This document shows, piece by piece, positions 17,206 to 24,834 of a DNA stretch of 64,000 nt. The notes beneath the pieces are model-generated. The model ran no database searches. It saw only the letters and a program-made list of their open reading frames with translations, and was not told the DNA's origin. This DNA is from Streptomyces hygroscopicus (GTDB lineage Bacteria; Actinomycetota; Actinomycetes; Streptomycetales; Streptomycetaceae). Every line of letters begins with the position of its first letter. Position 1 is the stretch's first letter. The stretch lies in contig CP018627.1 of assembly GCA_002021875.1 (NCBI GenBank), positions 10,416,001 through 10,480,000 on the forward strand. The letters are read 5' to 3'. A program made the position numbers and the translations under genes.

Positions 17206-18032
17206 CCGACCCGAAATGGGCCGTCGCCACCGAGCGGGGTCGGTATTACACCGACCCCGCCGGGGGGCGGGACCTGATCTCAGTAACCAACGTTCTCAGC
17301 ACCGCCGTGCACAAGCCCGCCCTTGTGCCGTGGGGCGCCGGGCTCGTAGCCGACGAGGTCATCCGCAGCCCGATCGCCGTCGCCCGGCGCGCCCGCACCG
17401 AGCCGACCAAGCTGCGCCGCGAGCTCGTCGCGCTGCCGCACAACAACGCCGAGCGCGCCCGGAACCTGGGCACACGGGTGCATCACCGTGCGGTCGCGAT
17501 CGTCCTCGGCACACCGCACTCGGCCGACCTCGAGGTCGAGCCGTACGCGCAGCAGCTCGCGAGGTTCTTCCGTTTGTGGCGGATCAACTTCGATCGCGAC
17601 GTCGAGGCGCTCGAAACCACAGTGCTGCACCGCCAACACGGCTACGCGGGCACGGGCGACCTGTGGCTGTGGCTGCCGACCGGCCGGTACCGGCGGCGGC
17701 AGTTGTGGCTTGTCGACTACAAGACGTCGGCGAAGAAACCGGCGACGACGGTCTATGACGAGCAGCCGCTGCAGCTCGCCGCACTGCGGCACGCTCCGGT
17801 CGCGCTGCTGCCGGATGACAGCGAGATCGACGCCCCGCGGGTGCATCGAACCGCGCTGCTCAACCTGCGGCCGCGCTCGCACCGGTTCATCGAAGTGCCC
17901 AGCGGCCGCGATCAGTTCCGCGCGTTCCTCGGCGCGCTCGCCGACGCCCGGTACCTGCACAACGCCCCAGCCACGTACGACACGATCCTGCCGCCGTGGG
18001 CGCCGGGATCTGCTGATCGAAAGGCAGCCTGA
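17202..18032 (+). CDS. PD-(D/E)XK nuclease (RecB/Cas4-like exonuclease)
   Basis: 276 residues from GTG 17202. The catalytic core is visible: GTGDLWLWL supplies the motif II Asp and WLVDYKTSAKK supplies the D-x-K, followed by a helix with QPLQLAALRHA as in RecB-family motif IV. ISVTNVLSTAVHKPALVPWG near the start is the usual first helix with motif I. Phage members degrade DNA or trim ends for recombination. It lies directly before the directionality-factor-like gene and a DnaQ exonuclease, so it belongs to a recombination module. Confidence 0.8.
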   Translation: MTDPKWAVATERGRYYTDPAGGRDLISVTNVLSTAVHKPALVPWGAGLVADEVIRSPIAVARRARTEPTKLRRELVALPHNNAERARNLGTRVHHRAVAIVLGTPHSADLEVEPYAQQLARFFRLWRINFDRDVEALETTVLHRQHGYAGTGDLWLWLPTGRYRRRQLWLVDYKTSAKKPATTVYDEQPLQLAALRHAPVALLPDDSEIDAPRVHRTALLNLRPRSHRFIEVPSGRDQFRAFLGALADARYLHNAPATYDTILPPWAPGSADRKAA

Positions 18033-19096
18033 TGGGCTCCCGAATCGTGACCATGAAGCGGCAGGCGGCCGAGCTCGGCCGTATCCGCACCGGCTACAGC
18101 CGGCCGAACCCGGACCCGGAGAAGGGTCCGATCCCCGTCAAGTCGCAGACGTTCATTCTCAGCAGCCATTCGCGTGACTACGTCGCCGCCGCGGCCGAGC
18201 TGTACGGCGGCCGAGTTGAGCAGTGGACGCCGCACAAGCAGTCGGTAGCGCAGTGGCGGGTCATCACTGAGGCGCGCGAGCTGCACGCGATCCTGCCCGC
18301 GGGCGACCCGCTGTCGCAGTCCTACGAGATGTGGTCGGGCGGCGGCTGCTCGCGGCGCTGCGACGGCGAGACCGAGTCGATCAGGGGCCAGTCGTGCCTG
18401 TGCCTCGCGCAGTACGGGCCCGACTGGCATGAGCGGCCGCCGGCGCAGGTGTGCCGCCCGACCTCGCGCATTGGCGTGATGCTGCCCGATCTGCCCGACC
18501 TCGGCGTGTGGCGGCTGGAGACGAAGAGCCATTACGCGGCCGACGCGCTCGCCGGCGGGCTCGACATCGTGCTGCAGGCGACCGGCGGCAGGGGCATGAT
18601 GCCCGTCCGCATGTGGATCGAGCAGCGCTCGGCGATCCGGAACGGCAAGACGAAGCAGTTTCAGGTCGTCATGGTCGTGCCGTCCCTGCCGAAGCTGCGG
18701 CACGCCCTGTCGGGTCCGATCTCGACGGCGGCCGCGCTTGACCCGTCATCGCTCGTCGATCGGGCAGCGATCGAGGCGCCGCGGCCGGACTACCGCGAAG
18801 AGGCGCGCGAGTGCCGGACCGAGGCGGAGGTGCAGGCGGTTTGGCGCCGCGCGAGCGACGCCGGGCACGGTTCCGACGAACTGCTCGCCGACCTCAAGCA
18901 GATCGCCGCGGACATTGCTCGGAATGTCGACCCGCACACGGGCGAGATCGGCGACCAGGACACCGACGGCGAGCACGACGAGGGCGTTGTCGACGCCGAG
19001 GTCGTCGGCGAGGGCGACGCCGAGCCGCCGACCGCGTATCCGGCGGCCGCCGGATCGTGGCCGCCGGTCGCGCAGCCGGGCGGGGGTGTCCGCTGA
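18032..19096 (+). CDS. phiC31 gp3-like protein, candidate recombination directionality factor
   Basis: 354 residues. The first 230 carry what I recall of the phiC31/phiBT1 gp3 family: RIVTMKRQAAELGRIRTG near the start, AAELYGGRVEQW, WRVITEARELHAILP, GGCSRRCDG, LCLAQYGPDWHE and LGVWRLETKSHYAADALAGGLD. Gp3 binds serine integrase and switches it from integration to excision. The C-terminal 100 residues are acidic and disordered (TGEIGDQDTDGEHDE). The assignment rests on memory of the family. The prophage has a large serine integrase, which needs such a partner. Confidence 0.65.
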   Translation: MGSRIVTMKRQAAELGRIRTGYSRPNPDPEKGPIPVKSQTFILSSHSRDYVAAAAELYGGRVEQWTPHKQSVAQWRVITEARELHAILPAGDPLSQSYEMWSGGGCSRRCDGETESIRGQSCLCLAQYGPDWHERPPAQVCRPTSRIGVMLPDLPDLGVWRLETKSHYAADALAGGLDIVLQATGGRGMMPVRMWIEQRSAIRNGKTKQFQVVMVVPSLPKLRHALSGPISTAAALDPSSLVDRAAIEAPRPDYREEARECRTEAEVQAVWRRASDAGHGSDELLADLKQIAADIARNVDPHTGEIGDQDTDGEHDEGVVDAEVVGEGDAEPPTAYPAAAGSWPPVAQPGGGVR

Positions 19097-19884
19097 TGTG
19101 GCACAAGGGCAGGTTCTGCGCCTTCGATCTCGAGACGACCGGCATCGACGTCGAGGCCGACCGCGTCGTGACCGCCGCGGCGTACGGGCTCGGCGGCGGC
19201 GAACCGGTCGAGCCGCACGAGTGGATGGTCGACCCCGGCGTCGAGATCCCTGCCGAGGCGACTGCCGTGCACGGCATCAGCACGGAAGAAGCGCAGACGA
19301 AGGGTGAGCCGGCGCCGGGCGCGGTCGACCACATCGCCGACGTCCTCGCCGGGTACGCCCGCTCGGGCGGCACGATCGTCGGCCACAACCTGTCGTACGA
19401 CCTCACGCTGCTCGACCGCGAGCTGCGCCGCTACGCGCTGCAGCCGCTCGTCGACCGGCTCGGCGAGACACCGCTGCATGTGATCGACACGCGCGTACTC
19501 GACACGCACGCCGACCAGTTCCGTAAGCGCCCGAGCAAGACGCAGGGGCCGCGGCAGCTCATCACCCTCGCGCAGGTCTACGAGCTGCCGTGGGACGACG
19601 AGGCGGCGCACGGCTGCGCGTACGACGCGGTCGTCGCCGCTCGGGTGGCGTACCGGATCGGGACGCTCGCGCACACACCGCGCGAGGAGTGGCCCGAGCG
19701 GATCCGCGACGTGCGCCGCCCGCGATACGCCGACTTCCGTGACGTGACCGTCTCCGAGCTGCACGCCGCACAGATCGAGTGGCACGCCGACCAGGCAGCC
19801 GGACTCGAGCGCCATTTCCGCAAGAGCAACGCCGACGCGGCAGTCGACCGCGCGTGGCCGCTTCGCCCATGGGGGGAATCATGA
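19096..19884 (+). CDS. DnaQ-like 3'-5' exonuclease (DEDD family)
   Basis: 262 residues from ATG 19096. Exo I is FDLETTG (residues about 8-14), Exo II is GHNLSYDLTLL and Exo III is HGCAYDAVVAARV; HGIS is also as in DnaQ. This is a stand-alone proofreading or trimming exonuclease, since no polymerase is fused or adjacent. The start overlaps the previous TGA. Confidence 0.88.
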   Translation: MWHKGRFCAFDLETTGIDVEADRVVTAAAYGLGGGEPVEPHEWMVDPGVEIPAEATAVHGISTEEAQTKGEPAPGAVDHIADVLAGYARSGGTIVGHNLSYDLTLLDRELRRYALQPLVDRLGETPLHVIDTRVLDTHADQFRKRPSKTQGPRQLITLAQVYELPWDDEAAHGCAYDAVVAARVAYRIGTLAHTPREEWPERIRDVRRPRYADFRDVTVSELHAAQIEWHADQAAGLERHFRKSNADAAVDRAWPLRPWGES

Positions 19885-20363
19885 TCCCGAACAGCTCATC
19901 CGAGCCGCAGATTCGCGTGCTCGACCTCGCCGAGTACCCCCTCGTCGTGTCCGTCGACCGCCAGGGGCGGCCGGAGATCAGCAGCACCTCGCCATGCCCG
20001 GCCGTGCAGGCGCGCATGTTGCGTGACCTCGCCGCCATGATCGAGAGCACCTCGCATTCGTGCTGCGGCGCCCTCCCCGCCCCGCTCGTCGACGCGTATG
20101 CCCCGCTCCTGGAGCAGTCGGCCCCGCGACTGCCCGTCGACGACGCCCCGCCCGCCGCCATGTGGACCGACGGCGCCGGGGCCGTATGGAACCTCGACGT
20201 CGCGTGGCGGGACAGGTCCGGCACCGATTGGCGCTGGACCGGTATTTACGACCGGGTCGGCGTGCCGATGATGCAGAGCGACCGCTCGGGGTGCACGTAT
20301 CCGCTCGACACGCTCGCCGTGTTCGCTGGCCCGCTGTCCCCGTCGAGGGGGCGCTCATGCTGA
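19881..20363 (+). CDS. Hypothetical early protein
   Basis: 160 residues from ATG 19881 (ATGA overlap). It contains LRDLAAMIESTSHSCC and a beta-rich region (AVWNLDVAWRDRSGTDWRWTGIYD). Unrecognised. The last codons overlap the next gene by 7 bases. Confidence 0.65.
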   Translation: MIPNSSSEPQIRVLDLAEYPLVVSVDRQGRPEISSTSPCPAVQARMLRDLAAMIESTSHSCCGALPAPLVDAYAPLLEQSAPRLPVDDAPPAAMWTDGAGAVWNLDVAWRDRSGTDWRWTGIYDRVGVPMMQSDRSGCTYPLDTLAVFAGPLSPSRGRSC

Positions 20364-20587
20364 CCGACGACGCTGTGCGGATCCTCGCCGCGCTGCTCGT
20401 GCTCGCCATCGTTCCCGTGACGTGGGCCGTGCGGCTCGCGCCGAGGCGTGCTGCGAAGGCGGCGCCCGCGGGGGCGACCGTGTTCGCGTATTGCGCGGCC
20501 GAGGAAGCCGTACGGCCGCACGTGCGGCGCGCCGACGGGTCGCTGCTGTGCTGGGACTGCCCGCCGCTGTCGGGGGGTGCCCGATGA
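20357..20587 (+). CDS. Small membrane-anchored protein with C-terminal cysteines
   Basis: 76 residues. One hydrophobic segment (ILAALLVLAIVPVTWAVRL) leads into a tail with CAAEEAV and CWDC, possibly a half zinc ribbon. Function unknown. It is linked by overlaps to both neighbours. Confidence 0.6.
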   Translation: MLTDDAVRILAALLVLAIVPVTWAVRLAPRRAAKAAPAGATVFAYCAAEEAVRPHVRRADGSLLCWDCPPLSGGAR

Positions 20588-21213
20588 CGGCGACCGTTCC
20601 CGGGCTGCTCGCACCCGATGAGCTACTCGTCGACGACCGGCCCGTCGCCCCGACTGGGCTGCGCGTGATCGGGCTCGATCTGTCACTGCGCTCGACCGGG
20701 GTGTGCCTGCCGGACGGCACGACGTACCGGATCAAGACTCGGCAGCGCGACGGCGACCGTCGGCTCGTCGTCATCCGGAACAACATCCGCGCAGCGCTCG
20801 CCGAACACCGGCCACATCTGGCAGTACTTGAGGACTTGCCGATGCACGCGAAGGCGGCCGGGCTGACGGCGCAGGTTCACGGCCCGGTCAAGTGCGAGTT
20901 GCTTGACGCTGGCGTGAAGTACACCACCGTCGTCCCGGCGACGCTCAAGAGCTACGCCTGCGACAACGGCCAGGCGGACAAAGCCGAGATGGCCGCGGCT
21001 GCGTATCTCGCGGCCGGGGTCGAGTTCCCCGGCGACCTCACGCCGTCCGGCAAGGGCGGTGACATGTGCGACGCCTGGTGGCTGCGCGCAGCCGGACACG
21101 ACGCGTACGGGATGCCACTCTTCGACCTGCCGCAGGCGCAGCGCGACCGGCTGTCCGTCGTCGAGTGGCCGAGCGACTTCCTGCAGCGAGTCGTCACGAG
21201 GGTGACCTCGTGA
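20584..21213 (+). CDS. RuvC-like resolvase/nuclease
   Basis: 209 residues from ATG 20584. Ribonuclease H fold acidic residues appear in order: IGLDLSLRSTGV (first Asp), LAVLEDLPMHA (Glu) and GGDMCDAWWLRAAG (C-terminal Asp pair), the pattern of RuvC-type Holliday junction resolvases. Phage versions clear branched DNA before packaging. The family is about 170-190 residues, so the length fits. Confidence 0.75.
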   Translation: MTATVPGLLAPDELLVDDRPVAPTGLRVIGLDLSLRSTGVCLPDGTTYRIKTRQRDGDRRLVVIRNNIRAALAEHRPHLAVLEDLPMHAKAAGLTAQVHGPVKCELLDAGVKYTTVVPATLKSYACDNGQADKAEMAAAAYLAAGVEFPGDLTPSGKGGDMCDAWWLRAAGHDAYGMPLFDLPQAQRDRLSVVEWPSDFLQRVVTRVTS

Positions 21214-22814
21214 CGCTTCGCATCGGTTCACTGTGCACCGGATACGGCGGGCTCGATATGGCCGTCGCCGAGGTCTTCGGCGGTTCCGTGGCCTGGCATT
21301 GTCAGTACGACCCCGACGACACGCATCAGTACGCCGCGCAGATACTCGCGCACCGCTGGCCCGGCGTCCCCAACCACGGCGACATCACGGCCGTTGACTG
21401 GGCGGGGGTCGAGCCGATCCACATCGCGTGCATGGGTTTCCCCTGTCAGGACCTGTCCCTAGCCGGGCTCCGCGCGGGCATCGCCGAAGGCACTCGCTCG
21501 GGTCTGTGGGTGCACTGCGCCCGCGCGATTGAAGTTCTGAAACCCCGTTTGGTGGTGATCGAAAATGTCCGCGGCATCCTCTCCGCGCCGGCTGATCGTG
21601 GAATGGAATCCGACTCTGAGGATCTGGACGAGAGTGCCGGATCAACCTACGTTCTTCGAGCTCTTGGAGCCGTTCTCGGAGACTTGGCCGCCCTCGGGTT
21701 CGATGCGGAATGGACGGGCGTACGAGCGGCCGATGTCTGGGCACCTCATGAGCGCTTCCGCGAGTTCATCCTCGCATGGCCCCGGGACGCTGCTGCCGAC
21801 GCCGACGACGAAAGAGCACAACGGTCCTGGCAGGCTGGACGGACCGCGGAACGACACGCTGCGGGCGAGGATCGCGAATCTGCCGACGCCCCGGGCGAGG
21901 GACAGCAAGGGAGTGGGGTACGAGGACGGGCTGCCGAACGTGGTGAAGCTGCTCAAGACCCCAACGGCGCAGCTCGCGGTGAACGGCGGCTCGCAGCACC
22001 CGGACAAGAGGAAGCAGGGTGGGCACGGGCCGACACTCGCGGACGAGGTCGAGTTCTTGATGCCGGACGGCGCGGGGGCCCGACTGCTGCCAACACCCAA
22101 GGCGACGGACGGCTCGAAGGGCGGGCCGAATCAGCGGGGCAGCAAAGGCGATCTGACGCTGCCGAGTGCGGCGGCGAGGCTGCTGCCGACACCGACGGCG
22201 GGCGACTCGCGGAACAGCAGGAACGCGACGGCGAACCGCTCGGTCGGCAGCAGACATCATGCGGGTACAACGCTGAGCGATGCGGCGAAGCTGCTGCCGA
22301 CGCCGACTGCGACGCCGTACGGCAGCAATCAGTCGCCGAGCCCGGGCGCGGCGGTGCGTCCGTCGTTGGACACGCTCGCGCCGGAGTTGCTCGCGCAGGG
22401 GCCGGTGTTCCCGCTTCCGATGCTGCCGACGCCAGGGGCGACGGACAAGGGCAGCGGGGACGCGACGGCGGACGAGAGGACGGCAGCGGGGCATCAGGTG
22501 GACCTGTCGCACCGGATCACGTCGATATCGACTGGGGAGAGTACGCAGCGGCGGTCGCGCGGTGGGAAACGGCGCTCGGCCGACCCGCCCCCCGGCCAAC
22601 TGACGATAGAGGTCGCCTGAGCCCCGAGTTCGTTGAATGGATGATGGGCCTGCCGCTCGGCCATGTGACCGGCGTGCCGGGGCTGCCTCGCACGGCTCAG
22701 CTCAAGGCGCTCGGCAATGGCGTTGTGCCTCCGCAGGCCGTCGCCGCGCTGCACTACCTGCTGACGCGCCTGCCGACCTCGGCGATACGTCGACTGTTCG
22801 GGCTTGCCGTATGA
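21210..22814 (+). CDS. C5 cytosine DNA methyltransferase
   Basis: 534 residues from GTG 21210. Motif I SLCTGYGGLD (about 7-16), the catalytic motif IV GFPCQDLSLAG (PCQ at 78-80) and motif VI IENVRG (118-120) are intact, and motifs IX-X are at the end (LKALGNGVVPPQA). Residues about 190-440 in this frame are low-complexity (repeated AADAD) with poor third-position GC, whereas the +1 frame there is much better coded; see the nested entry. The target sequence is unknown. Phage orphan methyltransferases usually protect against host restriction. Confidence 0.88.
   Translation: MTLRIGSLCTGYGGLDMAVAEVFGGSVAWHCQYDPDDTHQYAAQILAHRWPGVPNHGDITAVDWAGVEPIHIACMGFPCQDLSLAGLRAGIAEGTRSGLWVHCARAIEVLKPRLVVIENVRGILSAPADRGMESDSEDLDESAGSTYVLRALGAVLGDLAALGFDAEWTGVRAADVWAPHERFREFILAWPRDAAADADDERAQRSWQAGRTAERHAAGEDRESADAPGEGQQGSGVRGRAAERGEAAQDPNGAARGERRLAAPGQEEAGWARADTRGRGRVLDAGRRGGPTAANTQGDGRLEGRAESAGQQRRSDAAECGGEAAADTDGGRLAEQQERDGEPLGRQQTSCGYNAERCGEAAADADCDAVRQQSVAEPGRGGASVVGHARAGVARAGAGVPASDAADARGDGQGQRGRDGGREDGSGASGGPVAPDHVDIDWGEYAAAVARWETALGRPAPRPTDDRGRLSPEFVEWMMGLPLGHVTGVPGLPRTAQLKALGNGVVPPQAVAALHYLLTRLPTSAIRRLFGLAV
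21565..22620 (+). CDS. Nested +1-frame reading frame with LLPTP repeats inside the methyltransferase gene
   Basis: A 351-codon frame lying wholly inside the methyltransferase gene. It begins MSAASSPRRLIVEWN and has WPPSGSMRNGRAYERP, then seven L-[PK]-TP repeats from 21790 onward, with GGHGPTLADEVEFL and KGGPNQRGSKGDLTLPSA between them. By eye nearly all its third codon positions from about 21790 to 22300 are G or C, unlike the methyltransferase frame. From memory, similar LLPTP segments occur in actinophage methyltransferases in the main frame. It may be an overprinted gene, a target-recognition segment reached by frameshifting, or a sign of paired frameshifts. Confidence 0.5.
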   Translation: MSAASSPRRLIVEWNPTLRIWTRVPDQPTFFELLEPFSETWPPSGSMRNGRAYERPMSGHLMSASASSSSHGPGTLLPTPTTKEHNGPGRLDGPRNDTLRARIANLPTPRARDSKGVGYEDGLPNVVKLLKTPTAQLAVNGGSQHPDKRKQGGHGPTLADEVEFLMPDGAGARLLPTPKATDGSKGGPNQRGSKGDLTLPSAAARLLPTPTAGDSRNSRNATANRSVGSRHHAGTTLSDAAKLLPTPTATPYGSNQSPSPGAAVRPSLDTLAPELLAQGPVFPLPMLPTPGATDKGSGDATADERTAAGHQVDLSHRITSISTGESTQRRSRGGKRRSADPPPGQLTIEVA

Positions 22815-23077
22815 ACGCGCCTCTCGCGCCGACGATCTGCGATCCCGGCCATGGGTTCGGGATTCGGGTCCGTATGGACCACCCGAAGGCGCTCCCCGCC
22901 GCCGACGCCGACTGCCGCTGCGGGCAGTTCGCCGGGGCAGCGACCGGCGAGGTCGCGGTGCAGAACCTCGTGATCCGCGCCGAGAGGCACATGCGCGACG
23001 AGTGCTCGATTCCCGAAGTGCGTAAGGCGGCCGCGCTGCGCGACTACCGCCGCAAGCACCCCACGAAGAGGAAGTGA
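22811..23077 (+). CDS. Hypothetical early protein with CxC
   Basis: 88 residues from ATG 22811, overlapping the methyltransferase stop. ICDPGHGFGIRVRMDHP and DADCRCGQFAG suggest a small metal-binding or redox-active surface. Basic C-terminus (RDYRRKHPTKRK). Function unknown. Confidence 0.65.
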   Translation: MNAPLAPTICDPGHGFGIRVRMDHPKALPAADADCRCGQFAGAATGEVAVQNLVIRAERHMRDECSIPEVRKAAALRDYRRKHPTKRK

Positions 23078-23082
23078 CACCC

Positions 23083-23529
23083 ATGCCCCACGAGCTCGAC
23101 CCCGACCGGCTGCCCGAGGTGAAAGTCGACTCCAATGCTGGCTGGCTGCAGCAGGCGCTCACGCCCGAGCAGCGGCGCGGACTGTGGCAGCACCCCGGAA
23201 CACGGGTGGTCGGCGTCGTGGAGTTCACCTCGACGTCGTTCACCGGCCACGCCGAAGGCGAGGACAAGGACCCGCAGGTGAAGGTGCGGATCACGGTCGC
23301 GGAGGTCGCGCAGGACAACGAGCAGACGAGGCTCGTTGCCGAGGTCATGCGCGCCATGATGCGCCGCCGAAAGATGAATCAGACGCTCGACGAACTCGGA
23401 CCGGGCGAGCGGGATGTCGAGGCCGCCGTCGCCGAAGCGCTCGGCAGCATGCCGACCGAGCCGGAGTACGAGGCGCATGAGGAACGGCGGCGCAACAGCC
23501 GGCGCGGCGGGGTCGAGTCGTTCGCATGA
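23083..23529 (+). CDS. Hypothetical early protein
   Basis: 148 residues from ATG 23083, preferred over GTG 23074 because GAGGAAG lies about 8 bases upstream. A beta-rich middle (VVGVVEFTSTSFTGHAEG, VKVRITVAEVAQ) is followed by basic and acidic helices. No known family; a DNA-metabolism role is possible from context only. Confidence 0.65.
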   Translation: MPHELDPDRLPEVKVDSNAGWLQQALTPEQRRGLWQHPGTRVVGVVEFTSTSFTGHAEGEDKDPQVKVRITVAEVAQDNEQTRLVAEVMRAMMRRRKMNQTLDELGPGERDVEAAVAEALGSMPTEPEYEAHEERRRNSRRGGVESFA

Positions 23530-23885
23530 CGCGGTCGATGAGCAGCAGCGGGGCGCGTCAGTCGATGTGTCCCCGCTGCCGTGGGCCGGTACTGCGGCAA
23601 CTGGTCGGCCGCCGGGCGGCGCTCGACGTCACTGCCGACGCGCGGTACTTGTCCGCAGCGGAAGCGAAGGCGCTGCGCCGCGAGAACCGCCTCGACTGGT
23701 GTCTGCGCCAGACACGCGACGGCGTCGACCTCCGGTGGGCCGACTGCCACGCCCGCGGCGCCACCTGCCCGCACCCGCATGTGATCGACCACGAGTGCAC
23801 CGCCCCGGCGGTACCCGCTCGCGCCGCTGCGCCCAGCAGAAACCGAACGACACAGCCCGTGCCACCCGGGCAACTCACGCTCTGA
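23526..23885 (+). CDS. Zinc-finger-like small protein
   Basis: 119 residues. CPRCRGPVLRQLVGRRA at about 15-31 is a zinc-ribbon half; further Cys and His (CHARGATCPHPHVIDHEC) could complete it. Likely nucleic-acid binding. It sits just before the replication-initiator-like gene. Confidence 0.6.
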   Translation: MTRSMSSSGARQSMCPRCRGPVLRQLVGRRAALDVTADARYLSAAEAKALRRENRLDWCLRQTRDGVDLRWADCHARGATCPHPHVIDHECTAPAVPARAAAPSRNRTTQPVPPGQLTL

Positions 23886-23901
23886 TACAGGAGACCCGCC
23901 G

Positions 23902-24834
23902 ATGCCATGGTTCCTCGTCGACGACTCGGCGCACAGCCACCCGAAGATCATGAAGGCTGGTAACGCCGCCTTCGGGCTGTGGGCGCGCTGCGGGTCGTAC
24001 GTGGCTCAGCATCTGACCGACGGCGTCGTGCCCGGGCCGGTCGCCGACATGTACGGCACCGCCCCGCAGATCCGCAAGTTGGTCGCGGTCGAGCTGTGGC
24101 ACGCGCACGGGCACACCTGCCCGGAGTGCCCGCAGCCTCCGGTCGGCGACTTCTACATGCACGAGTACCACAAGAACGGCAACCCGCAGCGTGCCGAGGT
24201 GCTCGACCGGCGGGCGCGGGAGGCAGCGAAGAAGCGGGATTATCGCGCCCGCGCGGGACGTGGTTCGCGCCCGAATCAGCTCCGTTTCGGGGACGGTTCG
24301 CAGACGAATCACGATGGATTCGACGACGAATCGTCGCTGAAAAGTTCGCGATTCTCGGGGGACTCCGCAGGTCATGACGATGAGTCCCGAGGGGACTCCC
24401 CGGGGACCTCGCGCGCGCGTGTTCCAAGCCACTCCAATCCACTCCATAACAGGGGGGCTCAGCAGAGAGAGAACACTGCCGGTAGTAGCGGGCACGGGCC
24501 GACTCTCTCTCTGATTCCCGCCGACTGGCAGCCGAGCGACGAGGACGTGCAGGCGGCGCAGCTCGCCCGCGCCGACGCTGGCCGCGAGCAGCTCACCCCG
24601 CAACAGATCGTCACCGTCACCCGCAAGTTCGTGCGCCGCATGGCCGACGACCAGGTGCAGGCGGCGGCGTGGGGCGGCCGCTGGCAGCAGTGGGCCGAGA
24701 ACGAGCGCACCGAGCCGACCGGCGGGGTCGTCGTGCCGTTCGCCGTCGGCGGTGCGCAGCAGCAGACCAAGGGGCAGCAGCAGCGCGCCGGGCTGGCGCG
24801 GCTGCTCGAGCAGACCGGGGAGGCCAGCAGATGA
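23902..24834 (+). CDS. Replication-initiator-like protein with iteron-containing linker
   Basis: 310 residues. The N-terminal 90 residues (MPWFLVDDSAHSHPKIMKAG, then FGLWARCGSYVAQHLTDG) look like the helix-turn-helix domain of phage replisome organisers. The middle (about 125-205) is a Ser/Asp/His-rich linker whose DNA carries several GATTCG/CGAATC elements. The C-terminal part (LSLIPADWQPSDEDVQAAQLA) is a second helical domain. This matches the lambda O layout, where the origin lies within the initiator gene. A helicase-loader-like gene follows with an ATGA overlap. Confidence 0.6.
   Translation: MPWFLVDDSAHSHPKIMKAGNAAFGLWARCGSYVAQHLTDGVVPGPVADMYGTAPQIRKLVAVELWHAHGHTCPECPQPPVGDFYMHEYHKNGNPQRAEVLDRRAREAAKKRDYRARAGRGSRPNQLRFGDGSQTNHDGFDDESSLKSSRFSGDSAGHDDESRGDSPGTSRARVPSHSNPLHNRGAQQRENTAGSSGHGPTLSLIPADWQPSDEDVQAAQLARADAGREQLTPQQIVTVTRKFVRRMADDQVQAAAWGGRWQQWAENERTEPTGGVVVPFAVGGAQQQTKGQQQRAGLARLLEQTGEASR
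24292..24455. repeat. Iteron-rich segment R1 (first copy of a duplicated block), candidate replication origin
   Basis: Within the initiator gene: CGAATC at 24305 and 24327, GATTCG at 24317, GATTCTC at 24350, followed by GGGGACTCC blocks, CCTCGCGCGCGCGTG and CCACTCCAATCCACTCC. The same elements in the same order recur at 34918-35067. Clusters of short repeats inside an initiator gene suggest an origin; the coding explanation (a repeated linker) is the alternative. Confidence 0.55.
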
